From positions 1 to 41,811 of the forward strand of contig CANORV010000004.1 in assembly GCA_947569245.1 (NCBI GenBank): a DNA stretch of 41,811 nucleotides, in the 5' to 3' direction. The stretch comes from an uncultured Mycoplasmatota bacterium. Lineage in GTDB: Bacteria > Bacillota_I > Bacilli_A > RF39 > UBA660. Below are positions 25,552-33,233 of the stretch, piece after piece. Each line of letters opens with the position of its first letter. Position 1 is the first letter of the stretch. A program made the translations under genes and the position numbers. The notes beneath the pieces were generated by a model, which saw nothing but the letters and a program-made list of their open reading frames with translations, did not search any database and was not told where the DNA came from.

Positions 25552-25568
25552 AAAATGAGGTGGAAAAT

Positions 25569-26192
25569 ATGCAAAAAAAATTAAGATTAAAACCATTTGT
25601 TATACCAGTAGTATATACAATATTAGTAATAGGATTACTTGTAGGTACATATGTTGCAACTAAAGATTTTTCTAAAGAAGAAGATACCTTTCAATATGTA
25701 TCAAATACTATTTTAGACAATGAAGTTCCAGTAATGAATACTGAAGTAACTATTATGAAACCATTTTCAAGTCAAAATGTGACAATTTCTAAGAATTTTT
25801 ATGATAATCAAGATAATGAAGAAAATCAACAAAATTCAATAATATATCATGAAAATACATATATGCAAAACTCAGGAATTGATTTCACTAGTAATGAAGC
25901 ATATGATGTTTTAAGTATTCTAGATGGTGAAGTAATTGAAGTAAATCAAGAAGAATTATTAGGAAATATTGTAACAATCAGGCATTCTAATGATATCATA
26001 AGTATATACCAAAGTATTAGTGAAGTTAGTGTAAAAAAAGGAGATCACGTTACTAGAGGACAAATAATAGGTAAAAGTGGTTCCTGTGAGTTAAATAAGG
26101 AAATAGCTAACCATTTACATTTTGAACTATCAATAAAAGGACAAATTGTTAACCCAACTAACTATTTTGATAAAAAACTAAGTGACCTATAG
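25569..26192 (+). CDS. spoIIQ: stage II sporulation protein Q, degenerate M23 domain
   Basis: SpoIIQ is the forespore half of the channel linking forespore and mother cell (partner SpoIIIAH). One N-terminal membrane helix (residues 12-30) is followed by a LytM/M23-like domain with LGNIVTIRHSNDIISIYQS and NHLHFELSIKGQIVNPTNYF. The first zinc ligand of M23 enzymes (His in HxGID) is replaced: the sequence here reads QNSGIDF, as in B. subtilis SpoIIQ, so peptidase activity is unlikely. ATG 25569 after GAGGTGG is preferred over GTG 25560. Neighbours DUF1146 and spoIIID give the conserved order. Confidence 0.92.
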   Translation: MQKKLRLKPFVIPVVYTILVIGLLVGTYVATKDFSKEEDTFQYVSNTILDNEVPVMNTEVTIMKPFSSQNVTISKNFYDNQDNEENQQNSIIYHENTYMQNSGIDFTSNEAYDVLSILDGEVIEVNQEELLGNIVTIRHSNDIISIYQSISEVSVKKGDHVTRGQIIGKSGSCELNKEIANHLHFELSIKGQIVNPTNYFDKKLSDL

Positions 26193-26219
26193 AAAATGAT
26201 AATTTATTCATAAATAATA

Positions 26220-26244
26220 TTTAGTAAATATATACTTTACTAAA
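26220..26244. promoter_or_regulatory. perfect palindrome upstream of spoIIID, candidate operator
   Basis: TTTAGTAAA (26220-26228), seven bases, TTTACTAAA (26236-26244): a perfect 9-bp inverted repeat just before the ribosome binding site of spoIIID. It does not look like a terminator (no T-tract). Its binding protein is unknown. Confidence 0.5.
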
Positions 26245-26258
26245 GGTAGGGTATATAT

Positions 26259-26513
26259 ATGAATAAAAAAATCGAAGAGAGAGTAAAAAATGAAACATCT
26301 CTTATCTTATCAACAGATATGACAATTAGAGAAATATCAAAGTACTTTAAAGTAAGTAAAAGTACAACACATAAAGATTTAAAAGAAAGACTATTAATAA
26401 TTGATCAAAAATCGTATAAAAAAGTTAAAGATATTTTAGAAAATCATATAAAGATAAGACATATAAGGGGTGGACAATCTACTAAATTAAAGTATTTAAA
26501 TATGAAAAAATAA
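26259..26513 (+). CDS. spoIIID: sporulation transcriptional regulator SpoIIID
   Basis: A small mother-cell DNA-binding protein that modulates sigma-E genes and helps switch on sigma-K. The 84-residue protein has the helix-turn-helix TIREISKYFKVSKSTTHKDLKERL (described here in parts: TIREISKYF then VSKSTTHKDL) and the basic tail with RHIRGGQSTKLKYL, both characteristic. Shine-Dalgarno GGTAGGG. It precedes mbl by 17 bp, exactly as in B. subtilis. Confidence 0.95.
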   Translation: MNKKIEERVKNETSLILSTDMTIREISKYFKVSKSTTHKDLKERLLIIDQKSYKKVKDILENHIKIRHIRGGQSTKLKYLNMKK

Positions 26514-26530
26514 AAGAAATAGGTGAAGTC

Positions 26531-27514
26531 ATGAGGGATATAGGAATAGATTTAGGAACAGCAAACGTCCTTATATATGAAAAAGGTAGAGGTGTTGTGT
26601 TAAATGAACCAAGTGTTGTTGCACTAGATACACAAAGTAAAAAGGTATTAGCAGTTGGAAAAGAAGCAAATGAAATGTTAGGAAGGACACCAGGAAAAGT
26701 ACAAGCCATAAGACCAATGAGGGATGGTGTAATTGCTGATTTTGAAGTTACAGATATTATGCTAAAACATTTTATCAAAAAAGCAATAGGTAAGAAAATG
26801 TTTCAAAAACCAAGAATTCTAATATGTTGTCCTACAAATACAACCCAAGTAGAAAAAAATGCTATTAGAGAAGTTGCTGAAAGAATGGGAGCAAGAAGGG
26901 TATTCTTAGAAGAAGAGCCTAAAGTTGCTGCTGTTGGAGCAGGTATGGATATTTCAAAACCAAGCGGAAGCATGGTAATTGATATAGGTGGAGGAACAAC
27001 TGATATAGCAGTTTTATCACTTGGATCAGTTGTAACTAGTGCATCTAGTAAGATTGCTGGAAATACCTTTGATAAAGATATTGTTAGATTTGTAAAGGAA
27101 AAATATAAATTGTTAATTGGTGAAAAGACTGCAGAAGAAATAAAAATAAAAATTGGAACAGTAAATCCTAATAGAAAGAAAGAAGAATTAGAAATAAGTG
27201 GACGTAATGTAACAACTGGTCTTCCTAACATGATAAAGATATCATCAGATGAGATAGAGGAAGCATTAAGAGATGATATTAATAAAATTATATCAACAGC
27301 TAAAACAGTTTTAGGAGATACACCACCAGAGTTATCCGCAGATATTGTGGATAAAGGTATTGTCCTAACTGGAGGAGGAGCTCTAATAGATGGATTAACA
27401 AAAAGATTAAAAGATGAATTAAAAGTTCCAGTTTTAATATCAGATAACCCATTAACAAATGTTGCAGAGGGTACTGGGATACTACTAGATAATTTGAATT
27501 TAATCGATGAATGA
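26531..27514 (+). CDS. mbl: MreB-family cell-shape protein Mbl
   Basis: A bacterial actin that guides lateral-wall synthesis. ATP-binding phosphate 1 is IGIDLGTANVLIY, phosphate 2 is VIDIGGGTTDIAVLSLG (about 154-170), and the adenosine motif is VLTGGGALIDGL (about 279-290). Length 327 is usual. MreB, Mbl and MreBH are hard to separate by sequence; the position directly after spoIIID points to Mbl. It starts MRDIGIDLG after AATAGGTGA and ends before a strong terminator. Confidence 0.93.
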   Translation: MRDIGIDLGTANVLIYEKGRGVVLNEPSVVALDTQSKKVLAVGKEANEMLGRTPGKVQAIRPMRDGVIADFEVTDIMLKHFIKKAIGKKMFQKPRILICCPTNTTQVEKNAIREVAERMGARRVFLEEEPKVAAVGAGMDISKPSGSMVIDIGGGTTDIAVLSLGSVVTSASSKIAGNTFDKDIVRFVKEKYKLLIGEKTAEEIKIKIGTVNPNRKKEELEISGRNVTTGLPNMIKISSDEIEEALRDDINKIISTAKTVLGDTPPELSADIVDKGIVLTGGGALIDGLTKRLKDELKVPVLISDNPLTNVAEGTGILLDNLNLIDE

Positions 27515-27517
27515 TAG

Positions 27518-27543
27518 AAACTACAAAAAGTAGTTTTTTTTAT
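27518..27543 (+). terminator. terminator of spoIIID-mbl
   Basis: AACTAC (27519-27524) and GTAGTT (27530-27535) around AAAAA, followed by a T run. Confidence 0.8.
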
Positions 27544-27553
27544 ATCAATGATT

Positions 27554-27562
27554 TGTTATAAT
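27554..27562 (+). promoter_or_regulatory. extended -10 promoter of the tagO-like gene
   Basis: TG-T-TATAAT (27554-27562). The predicted start near 27569 lies at the Shine-Dalgarno, so the leader is minimal and the upstream ATG at 27567 cannot serve as start codon. Confidence 0.55.
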
Positions 27563-27581
27563 TATAATGAGGGTGGTAGCA

Positions 27582-28694
27582 GTGTTAACAGAAGAAATGA
27601 AAAATATATTTACAATAGTAGTCGTAACATTTATTTTTAGTGCATTAATTATGCCAATAATGAAAAAATTAGCACATCATATAGGGGCAATAGATGTTCC
27701 AAGAGATGTAGAGCAAAAAAGACACATTCATAAAAAACCAATTCCTAAATTAGGAGGAGTAGGAATATTCTTATCTTTCTTATTTGGTTATATGTGTTTT
27801 GGTGTTCCAAGTATAAAAATGAATGCTATTTTAATAGGAAGTTTTATAATTATCATTACAGGAATAACAGATGATATTCATGATTTAAAATCATCAAAAA
27901 AACTACTGGGACAATTATTAGCAGCTAGTGTTTTGGTTTTTTACGGTAAGATTGAATTAACAGAAATATCTGTATTTGGATATAATATTGATTTTGGAAT
28001 ATTATCAATTCCAGCAACTATATTTTTTATCGTAGCTTGTATAAATATAATTAATTTTACTGATGGCTTAGATGGACTAAGTAGTGGAGTAACATCAATA
28101 TTTTATTTAACAACGGGAATAATAGGAATTTATCAGGGAAGAGCATTAAGTTTAGAAATGACATTGTCATTTATTATGTTAGGAGCAACACTAGGCTTTT
28201 TATTACATAACTTTTACCCAGCTTCAATATTTGCAGGTGACTGTAGTCAGTTTATGGGCTTTATTATTGCAGTTATATCTTTACTAGGCTTTAAAGGAAC
28301 AGCACTTACTTCATTATTTGTTCCAATTATTATATTAGGGCTACCAATTATCGATACATTATTTGCAATAATTAGAAGAACCCTTCAAAAAAGACCGATA
28401 TTTAGTGCTGATAAGGGACATATTCATTACCAATTATTAGGAATGAATTTATCACAAAGAACCACAGTTTTAATAATTTATTTTATAAATATTTTATTTG
28501 CATTAACATCAATTTTTTATATTCTTGGTGACAGTGAAGCAGCAATTGTAATATATATTATTTTACTAATAATACTTATTTGGTTTGTAGTTCATACTAA
28601 TATTATAACTGATAAAAGACCACCAAAATTAAAAGATATTGTAAAGTCTAAAAAGATAACTAATAGTAAAAAAAATATTAAAAAGGGAAAATAA
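27582..28694 (+). CDS. tagO: undecaprenyl-phosphate GlcNAc-1-phosphate transferase, TagO/WecA family
   Basis: A polytopic enzyme that puts GlcNAc-1-phosphate on undecaprenyl phosphate, the first step of teichoic acid or related wall polymers. MraY/WecA motifs: HIHKKPIPKLGG (about 50-61), the DD of ITDDIHDLKSSKK, NIINFTDGLDGLSSG, and HIHYQLLGM. About ten membrane helices; basic Lys/Asn tail. The loop usually written GDxGSxxLGF is shortened to GDCSQFMGF here. Start GTG 27582 follows GAGGGTGG; the in-frame ATG at 27567 lies upstream of the Shine-Dalgarno. Confidence 0.88.
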   Translation: MLTEEMKNIFTIVVVTFIFSALIMPIMKKLAHHIGAIDVPRDVEQKRHIHKKPIPKLGGVGIFLSFLFGYMCFGVPSIKMNAILIGSFIIIITGITDDIHDLKSSKKLLGQLLAASVLVFYGKIELTEISVFGYNIDFGILSIPATIFFIVACINIINFTDGLDGLSSGVTSIFYLTTGIIGIYQGRALSLEMTLSFIMLGATLGFLLHNFYPASIFAGDCSQFMGFIIAVISLLGFKGTALTSLFVPIIILGLPIIDTLFAIIRRTLQKRPIFSADKGHIHYQLLGMNLSQRTTVLIIYFINILFALTSIFYILGDSEAAIVIYIILLIILIWFVVHTNIITDKRPPKLKDIVKSKKITNSKKNIKKGK

Positions 28695-28711
28695 ACTTTC
28701 TCTTTTTTTTG
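28681..28711 (+). terminator. terminator of the tagO-like gene
   Basis: AAAAGGGAAA (28682-28691) pairs with TTTCTCTTTT (28698-28707) with one G-U, then more T. It begins in the last codons. Confidence 0.8.
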
Positions 28712-28753
28712 TTATGTGATAGAATGAAAGAGGTTGTATATAAAGGAGAGCGT

Positions 28754-29491
28754 ATGGTAAATTTTATCTTATATGAAGATAGCAAAGAATTTAGAAGGAT
28801 GTATTCTGATATAATTTTTAAAGTTTTAGGAGATGCAACAGATGCCTATAGAATTATAGAAATACCTAAGTACACTAACAGTACAATGTGTAGTTTAAAG
28901 AATATAGTGGGTAAGAAGATATTTATAATTGATATTGAGGTGCCAGGAAAATCAGGTCTAGATTTGGCTAGGGATATAAGAAACTCAGGTGATTGGAGCA
29001 GTCAGTTAATTATAGTTACATCACATGACAAGATGATATCATGGAATTTTCACAAAAGAATGTTAATGTTAGATTTAATATCTAAGTTTTATGAGTGTGA
29101 AGAAAATTTAAAAGAGTCAATTAAATTGGCCTTTGAAATCCAAACTTCCGAAGAAGCTTTTAAATTCCATCAAGGTGGAGAAATTTATAGGATACCTTAT
29201 CAAGATATCATGTATATTGAAAAAAATCCAGAAAGTTATTGTTCGACAATTGTAACAAAAGAAAGAGAAATAGAAATATCTCAGGATTTAAGTACTATTA
29301 TGAATCAATTAGGAACAGATCCTAGATTCTTTAGATCACATAGAAGTTGTATAATAAATACATTTAACGTAAAAAATATCGATTTAGTTGCAGGAGTAAT
29401 TAAATTTGAAAATAGAGAAACTTACCTTTTATCACGAAGCAAAAAGAAAGAGTTAAAAGAAAAAATGTGTGGAGATAAGTTAAAAGTATAA
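28754..29491 (+). CDS. AgrA-like LytTR response regulator
   Basis: Response regulator of an agr-type quorum-sensing system. An N-terminal receiver domain starts VNFILYEDSKEFRRMYSDI; the phospho-acceptor Asp is in IFIIDIEVPGKSGLDLA, about residue 57. The C-terminal LytTR DNA-binding domain includes IPYQDIMYIEKNPESYC and FFRSHRSCIINTFNV. About 245 aa. ATG 28754 follows AAAGGAGAG and opens the receiver domain; an upstream in-frame ATG at 28709 lies in the tagO terminator. The kinase gene follows after 21 bp. Confidence 0.9.
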   Translation: MVNFILYEDSKEFRRMYSDIIFKVLGDATDAYRIIEIPKYTNSTMCSLKNIVGKKIFIIDIEVPGKSGLDLARDIRNSGDWSSQLIIVTSHDKMISWNFHKRMLMLDLISKFYECEENLKESIKLAFEIQTSEEAFKFHQGGEIYRIPYQDIMYIEKNPESYCSTIVTKEREIEISQDLSTIMNQLGTDPRFFRSHRSCIINTFNVKNIDLVAGVIKFENRETYLLSRSKKKELKEKMCGDKLKV

Positions 29492-29512
29492 ATTTAATAA
29501 GTAGGTGATAAA

Positions 29513-30823
29513 ATGGAGCCTAAGGAAATAATAGAATTAGTAATATGTGGAATAATTAGTATGTTGATAATAATTTCTATTGGAAATCATATATATAAAG
29601 ATAACTATAAAAAGTTATCGTACATTGATATTTTGATTTTATTAGCAATGGTCTCTATAATTATAATAAATAGTATTGTGTTAGATTCTATTGTAAAATT
29701 ATTAACTACATATATAACAGCCTTTGTAGCATACAAAGTGTTATATAAAACAAATACAAATAAATTGCTTATAGGATCACTTTACACACTTGGAATAATA
29801 GCAGCAAGTGAGGGTCTGATTGCAATACTAATTTCTATACCAGGTATAAATGCATTATCAAACAATATTATATTATTAAATTTATCAATATTAATAGTAG
29901 CAACAATAATTGCTAAAAAAATAAGCATAGATATTACATATTTATCAAGTAAAATGAGATTAAATACAAATTATTATGTAATTGGTATAATAATTTGTAT
30001 TCTATGTATGATTGTTATAATTGTATTTAGATTTAAAGAAAATAGTTTTGTGATTAGTTATGAGATAATAACCAATTCGGTATTGGTAGTTTTATTATTT
30101 GTTGTAGGTATAATAATAGAAAATGACAGAAAAATATCTGATAAGTTGCAAGAAAAATATACTGATCTAGCCAAATATACTAAACAGAGTGAAAATCTTA
30201 TAGATATCTATAGAATTGAGCGTCATGAAAATAAGAATCAATTGATAATTATTAAAAATATGATAGAGCAAAATAATCCAAAAACAATTGAATATATTGA
30301 TAATTTGCTAAATATAAAAAGTAAACAAATAAATAACGGCTTCATATGTGATTTACAATATCTAAATATTCCTGGATTAAAAGGATTTGTTAATTATAAA
30401 TTACAAGAAATGAAAGATTTAGGAATAAACATAGAATTAACAATTAGTAAGGATGTTTCAAATTTTAAATATAACAAGTTTTCTATAAAGGAAGAAGATG
30501 AATTATATAATTTAATTGGCATTTATATTGATAATGCTAAAGAAGCATCCCTTGATTCTAAAGAAAAAATCGTAGCAATTAATATATATAAAGATAAGAA
30601 GAAAATGGTAATAGAAATAGCTAATACCTATGATGAAAGTGTAGAAATTTATAATAATAGTGGTAATATAGTTAGTACCAAAGGATATGGACATGGCTAT
30701 GGATTAAAGATAGCTAACTCTATAATTAATAAAAGTAAAATATATTCAGTAAAAACAGAAGTAAGAAATGGTTTCTTTTGTCAAAGGTTGATGATAACTG
30801 AACAAAAAAAGAGAGATAAATAA
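29513..30823 (+). CDS. AgrC-like sensor histidine kinase (GHKL)
   Basis: Membrane receptor for the autoinducing peptide. Residues 1-200 are six or so membrane helices without an extracellular domain, as in AgrC. A coiled-coil linker leads to the dimerisation/H-box IYRIERHENKNQLIIIKNM with the phospho-accepting His at about residue 240. The GHKL ATPase has the N box LIGIYIDNAKEAS and the G box KGYGHGYGLKIANSI. 436 aa. It converges on the leftward agrD/agrB pair 14 bp away. Confidence 0.9.
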   Translation: MEPKEIIELVICGIISMLIIISIGNHIYKDNYKKLSYIDILILLAMVSIIIINSIVLDSIVKLLTTYITAFVAYKVLYKTNTNKLLIGSLYTLGIIAASEGLIAILISIPGINALSNNIILLNLSILIVATIIAKKISIDITYLSSKMRLNTNYYVIGIIICILCMIVIIVFRFKENSFVISYEIITNSVLVVLLFVVGIIIENDRKISDKLQEKYTDLAKYTKQSENLIDIYRIERHENKNQLIIIKNMIEQNNPKTIEYIDNLLNIKSKQINNGFICDLQYLNIPGLKGFVNYKLQEMKDLGINIELTISKDVSNFKYNKFSIKEEDELYNLIGIYIDNAKEASLDSKEKIVAINIYKDKKKMVIEIANTYDESVEIYNNSGNIVSTKGYGHGYGLKIANSIINKSKIYSVKTEVRNGFFCQRLMITEQKKRDK

Positions 30824-30835
30824 ATCTCTCTAATA
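30803..30835 (-). terminator. hairpin terminator between agrC and agrD
   Basis: AGAGAGAT (30810-30817) pairs with ATCTCTCT (30824-30831); the agrC stop codon is in the loop. A run of A on the left becomes the T-tract for leftward transcripts, so it terminates agrBD. It could also slow the agrC transcript. Confidence 0.7.
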
Positions 30836-30837
30836 AA

Positions 30838-30951
30838 CTAATCAATATAAAACTCAGGTTCATCAATTACAAGTAACAAACATCCCATAGAACAGAACTG
30901 AGCAACATACAAGCTTCCAACAGCTAAAACTGTAGCAAATAACTTTTTCAA
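30838..30951 (-). CDS. agrD: AgrD-like autoinducing peptide precursor, 37 aa
   Basis: Small gene found by reading the minus strand between agrC and agrB. Start TTG 30951 follows GGAGG by 7 nt. The product starts with an amphipathic leader (MKKLFATVLAVGSLYV), then AQFCSMG, a Cys-led hydrophobic stretch CLLLV, and an acidic tail IDEPEFYID. This is the AgrD layout; clostridial AgrDs have a Cys-led five-residue thiolactone ring followed by an acidic Pro-containing tail. The mature ring is predicted as CLLLV (Cys24); Cys20 is a second candidate. It lies 33 bp after agrB on the same strand. Confidence 0.85.
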   Translation of the reverse strand: MKKLFATVLAVGSLYVAQFCSMGCLLLVIDEPEFYID

Positions 30952-30984
30952 ATTAATATCCTCCATATATCATATTCAGGTAAT

Positions 30985-31596
30985 TTAAACGGTACTAACA
31001 ATATACTTAATATAATTATTATAAGGTAATTTAAATAATTTATATATTAAAGGGTTAGTTAGTAAAGCTTCAATTATCATAGCAAATAATAGTGTATTTA
31101 CTAAGAAGTTATTATTAATTATCATGCTAAGTAGTAAATAAGTAATACCAATTATACAAGTTAAGACTTTATAGATAAGTCTTTTCTTTTTGTTTTTTAA
31201 TGGTCTTTTAATTGTATCAGCTGGTGCATGAAAATAAAGGTTTATTAAGCATAATATTTCTAAACATATAACTATGTACCTAGGAATTGTTATATGTAAG
31301 CATAATAATGGGCAGCCAATAAAAATTAAACTAGATGAAACTAAACACATCCAACTTTTTGAAGCATGTAATCCAAATCCAGTAAATCTCAAAATATTGA
31401 AAAAAAATAACAAAATCAAAGTTTCCTTTAGTATACCAAGAATAAATGATACAAAAAAGATAACTATAATTTTAGTAATTGATAAATATATAGCTTCAAT
31501 ACCATATCTAATCTTATCAATAGTTCTCTCATCATATTCAGGATAAAACTCTTTTACTAACGATAACAATTTACTAATCAATAATTTTTTAATCAT
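30985..31596 (-). CDS. agrB: AgrB-like membrane peptidase
   Basis: Processes AgrD: removes the acidic tail and closes the thiolactone. 203 residues with about five membrane helices. The catalytic pair is visible as His in RFTGFGLHA and Cys seven residues later in SKSWMC, the same His-to-Cys spacing as H77/C84 of S. aureus AgrB. ATG 31596 follows GGTGG. A minus-strand TATAAT box (31630-31625) lies just upstream. First gene of the leftward agrB-agrD unit. Confidence 0.9.
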   Translation of the reverse strand: MIKKLLISKLLSLVKEFYPEYDERTIDKIRYGIEAIYLSITKIIVIFFVSFILGILKETLILLFFFNILRFTGFGLHASKSWMCLVSSSLIFIGCPLLCLHITIPRYIVICLEILCLINLYFHAPADTIKRPLKNKKKRLIYKVLTCIIGITYLLLSMIINNNFLVNTLLFAMIIEALLTNPLIYKLFKLPYNNYIKYIVSTV

Positions 31597-31624
31597 ATAA
31601 CTCTACCACCATATTTGCACCCTT

Positions 31625-31630
31625 ATTATA
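31625..31630 (-). promoter_or_regulatory. -10 element of agrBD
   Basis: TATAAT read on the minus strand with TG immediately upstream, about 30 bp before agrB. No strong -35. Confidence 0.5.
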
Positions 31631-31720
31631 CATCCAATTATTACCTATAAAATAAAAATACAAGAAAATGTGTTAAAATCGATAATTTTGACATAGAAAC
31701 ACACCATGAGTAAACAAAAT

Positions 31721-31740
31721 TACCAAAAAATACCAAAAAA
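31721..31740. repeat. direct repeat of a 10-mer between agrB and csp, possible regulator site
   Basis: TACCAAAAAA occurs twice back to back. It lies 125-144 bp upstream of agrB, on the shared 260-bp intergenic region with the cold-shock genes. LytTR regulators bind paired direct repeats, so it is a candidate AgrA target, but the spacing differs from the known sites. Confidence 0.35.
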
Positions 31741-31856
31741 CGACATTTTTTCAATAAAATATAATGGCATATAAATAATTTGATATCATAAAAACGTGCA
31801 CGAAAATGGAGGTCTCAAATATGATAGAAACAAAAAATAAGAGAAGAGAGGAAATT

Positions 31857-32081
31857 ATGGTAGGAAAAGTTAAGTGGTTTGATGATAAAAAGGGTTATGG
31901 ATTTATCGAATATAGTAAGGAAGAAGATATCTTCGTGCACTATTCATCAATCAAACAAAATGGTCATAAAACATTAGTAGAGGGCCAATTAGTTGAATTT
32001 AGTTTATTAGAAACTACTAAAGGACTACAAGCTTTAGAAGTATCAGTAATCAAAGATTGTGTTCCAACTAGTACAAACTAA
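31857..32081 (+). CDS. cold-shock domain protein (first of two)
   Basis: CspA-type single-strand nucleic-acid binding protein. RNP-1 is KGYGFIEY and RNP-2 is DIFVHYSSI; it starts MVGKVKWFDD, 74 aa. ATG 31857 fits the family length and has AGAGGAAA before it. An in-frame ATG at 31821 with a stronger GGAGG would add 12 charged residues (MIETKNKRREEI) and may be the real start. Paralogue of the next gene, about 90 bp away. Confidence 0.9.
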   Translation: MVGKVKWFDDKKGYGFIEYSKEEDIFVHYSSIKQNGHKTLVEGQLVEFSLLETTKGLQALEVSVIKDCVPTSTN

Positions 32082-32170
32082 AAATTTTAGAAGTAACATT
32101 TTTCGACAAAATACGACACAGTATAGTAGTAAGATGTATGTATACTAAAAAGAATGAGAGGTGATTAGTT

Positions 32171-32389
32171 GTGACAGGGCGTGTAAAGTGGTTCAATAAT
32201 GAAAAAGGATATGGATTTATTGAATATACAGAAAACGAAGATATCTTTGTTCATTATTCTACTATCAAACAAGAAGGTTATAAGACGTTATCAGAAGGAC
32301 AAGTAGTAGAATTCACACTTTTAGAAACAATGAAGGGTCTTCAAGCACTAGATGTAAAAGTAGTAAAAGATTTAGTAACTACCAAATAA
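32171..32389 (+). CDS. cold-shock domain protein (second of two)
   Basis: 72-residue Csp with RNP-1 KGYGFIEY and RNP-2 DIFVHYSTI; very similar to the first copy along its full length, implying tandem duplication. Start GTG 32171 follows GAGAGGTGA at good spacing. TATACT at 32141-32146 could be its -10. A terminator overlaps the end, so the pair ends here. Confidence 0.92.
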   Translation: MTGRVKWFNNEKGYGFIEYTENEDIFVHYSTIKQEGYKTLSEGQVVEFTLLETMKGLQALDVKVVKDLVTTK

Positions 32390-32402
32390 GGTAGTTTTTT
32401 TC
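32377..32402 (+). terminator. terminator of the cold-shock genes
   Basis: AACTACC (32377-32383) and GGTAGTT (32390-32396) close a loop that contains the stop codon, followed by a T run. Confidence 0.85.
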
Positions 32403-32440
32403 TTTAAAATATGATATTATATAATTAGGAGGGATGATAT

Positions 32441-32977
32441 ATGAATATTTCCTTAAGAGGAGACAAAGTTACTATTACTAAAGCTATGGAAGAGTATGCT
32501 ACTGAGAAGCTATCAAAGCTAAATAAGTATATTGAAAAACCAGAGTCAGTAAAAGTATCTATCATAGTAAAAGTAAATAAGGATTTACATAAGGTAGAAG
32601 TAACAATGCCACTTAAATCACTAATTTTAAGAGCAGAGGAAGAAAGAGAAGATTTCTATTCTGCAATTGATGTTGTTTTAGACAAGTTAGAAAGACAAAT
32701 TAGAAAGAATAAAACGCGTTTGTCATCAAAGAAGATGAAAGATAAAAAGGAATTTGTCTATGCATACATTGAAGATATCGAAAAAATGGAAGAATCTGAT
32801 GAGAAAGTAGTGAAAAGAAAGAAAATAGAAGTAAAACCAATGGATGAAGAAGAAGCAATTCTTCAAATGGAATTACTTGGTCATCAATTCTACTTATACA
32901 AAGATATAGAAACTAATCAACCAACGGTTGTATATAAGAGAAAAGATGGTAACTATGGAATTATAGAGGCTGAATAA
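32441..32977 (+). CDS. hpf: ribosome hibernation promoting factor, long form
   Basis: Binds idle ribosomes and, in the long form, joins two 70S into 100S. The N-terminal S30AE domain (1-105) starts MNISLRGDKVTITKAMEEYATEKL. The C-terminal dimerisation domain begins with VKRKKIEVKPMDEEEAILQM and ends VVYKRKDGNYGIIE. 178 aa, as in Bacilli. It sits immediately before secA, the conserved order. Confidence 0.95.
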   Translation: MNISLRGDKVTITKAMEEYATEKLSKLNKYIEKPESVKVSIIVKVNKDLHKVEVTMPLKSLILRAEEEREDFYSAIDVVLDKLERQIRKNKTRLSSKKMKDKKEFVYAYIEDIEKMEESDEKVVKRKKIEVKPMDEEEAILQMELLGHQFYLYKDIETNQPTVVYKRKDGNYGIIEAE

Positions 32978-32987
32978 GCCTCTTTTA
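32965..32987 (+). terminator. terminator of hpf
   Basis: AGAGGCT (32965-32971) and AGCCTCT (32977-32983) around GAATA, followed by TTTA. Overlaps the stop. Confidence 0.7.
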
Positions 32988-33082
32988 TATTACTTAAATT
33001 ATTCAGTGATAAATTAAAAATAATCCCCTTAAAAATTTAAAATTGTAACGAAAGAAGTTAACAAAACTAATAATTAGTTATT

Positions 33083-33110
33083 TTGAATTACACACAACAT
33101 ATGTTATAAT
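33083..33110 (+). promoter_or_regulatory. promoter of secA
   Basis: TTGAAT (33083-33088), 16 bp, TATAAT (33105-33110) with TG-T upstream. A leader of about 117 nt precedes secA; I see no clear small ORF in it. Confidence 0.65.
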
Positions 33111-33233
33111 AATGGTCATTAAAGAAATATTGTATATAAAACAGCTTAAAATAAGTATAAATCTGATAAAACTATTTAAATATAAAGCTTTTTTTGATAC
33201 AATTATTAATAGTATGAAGAAGGAGATGATTTC

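Noticed and set aside
26190-26216. Sigma-E promoter before spoIIID (ATAGAA and CATAAATA)
   Set aside because: The spacing of 14 fits but both boxes are poor matches, so it is not listed.
31274-31546. 90-codon + frame antisense to agrB
   Set aside because: AgrB motifs are intact on the minus strand; this frame has no binding site or domain.
31688-31693. TTGACA as -35 of the first cold-shock gene
   Set aside because: No -10 at 16-18 bp; the nearest TATAAT (31760-31765) is far too distant.
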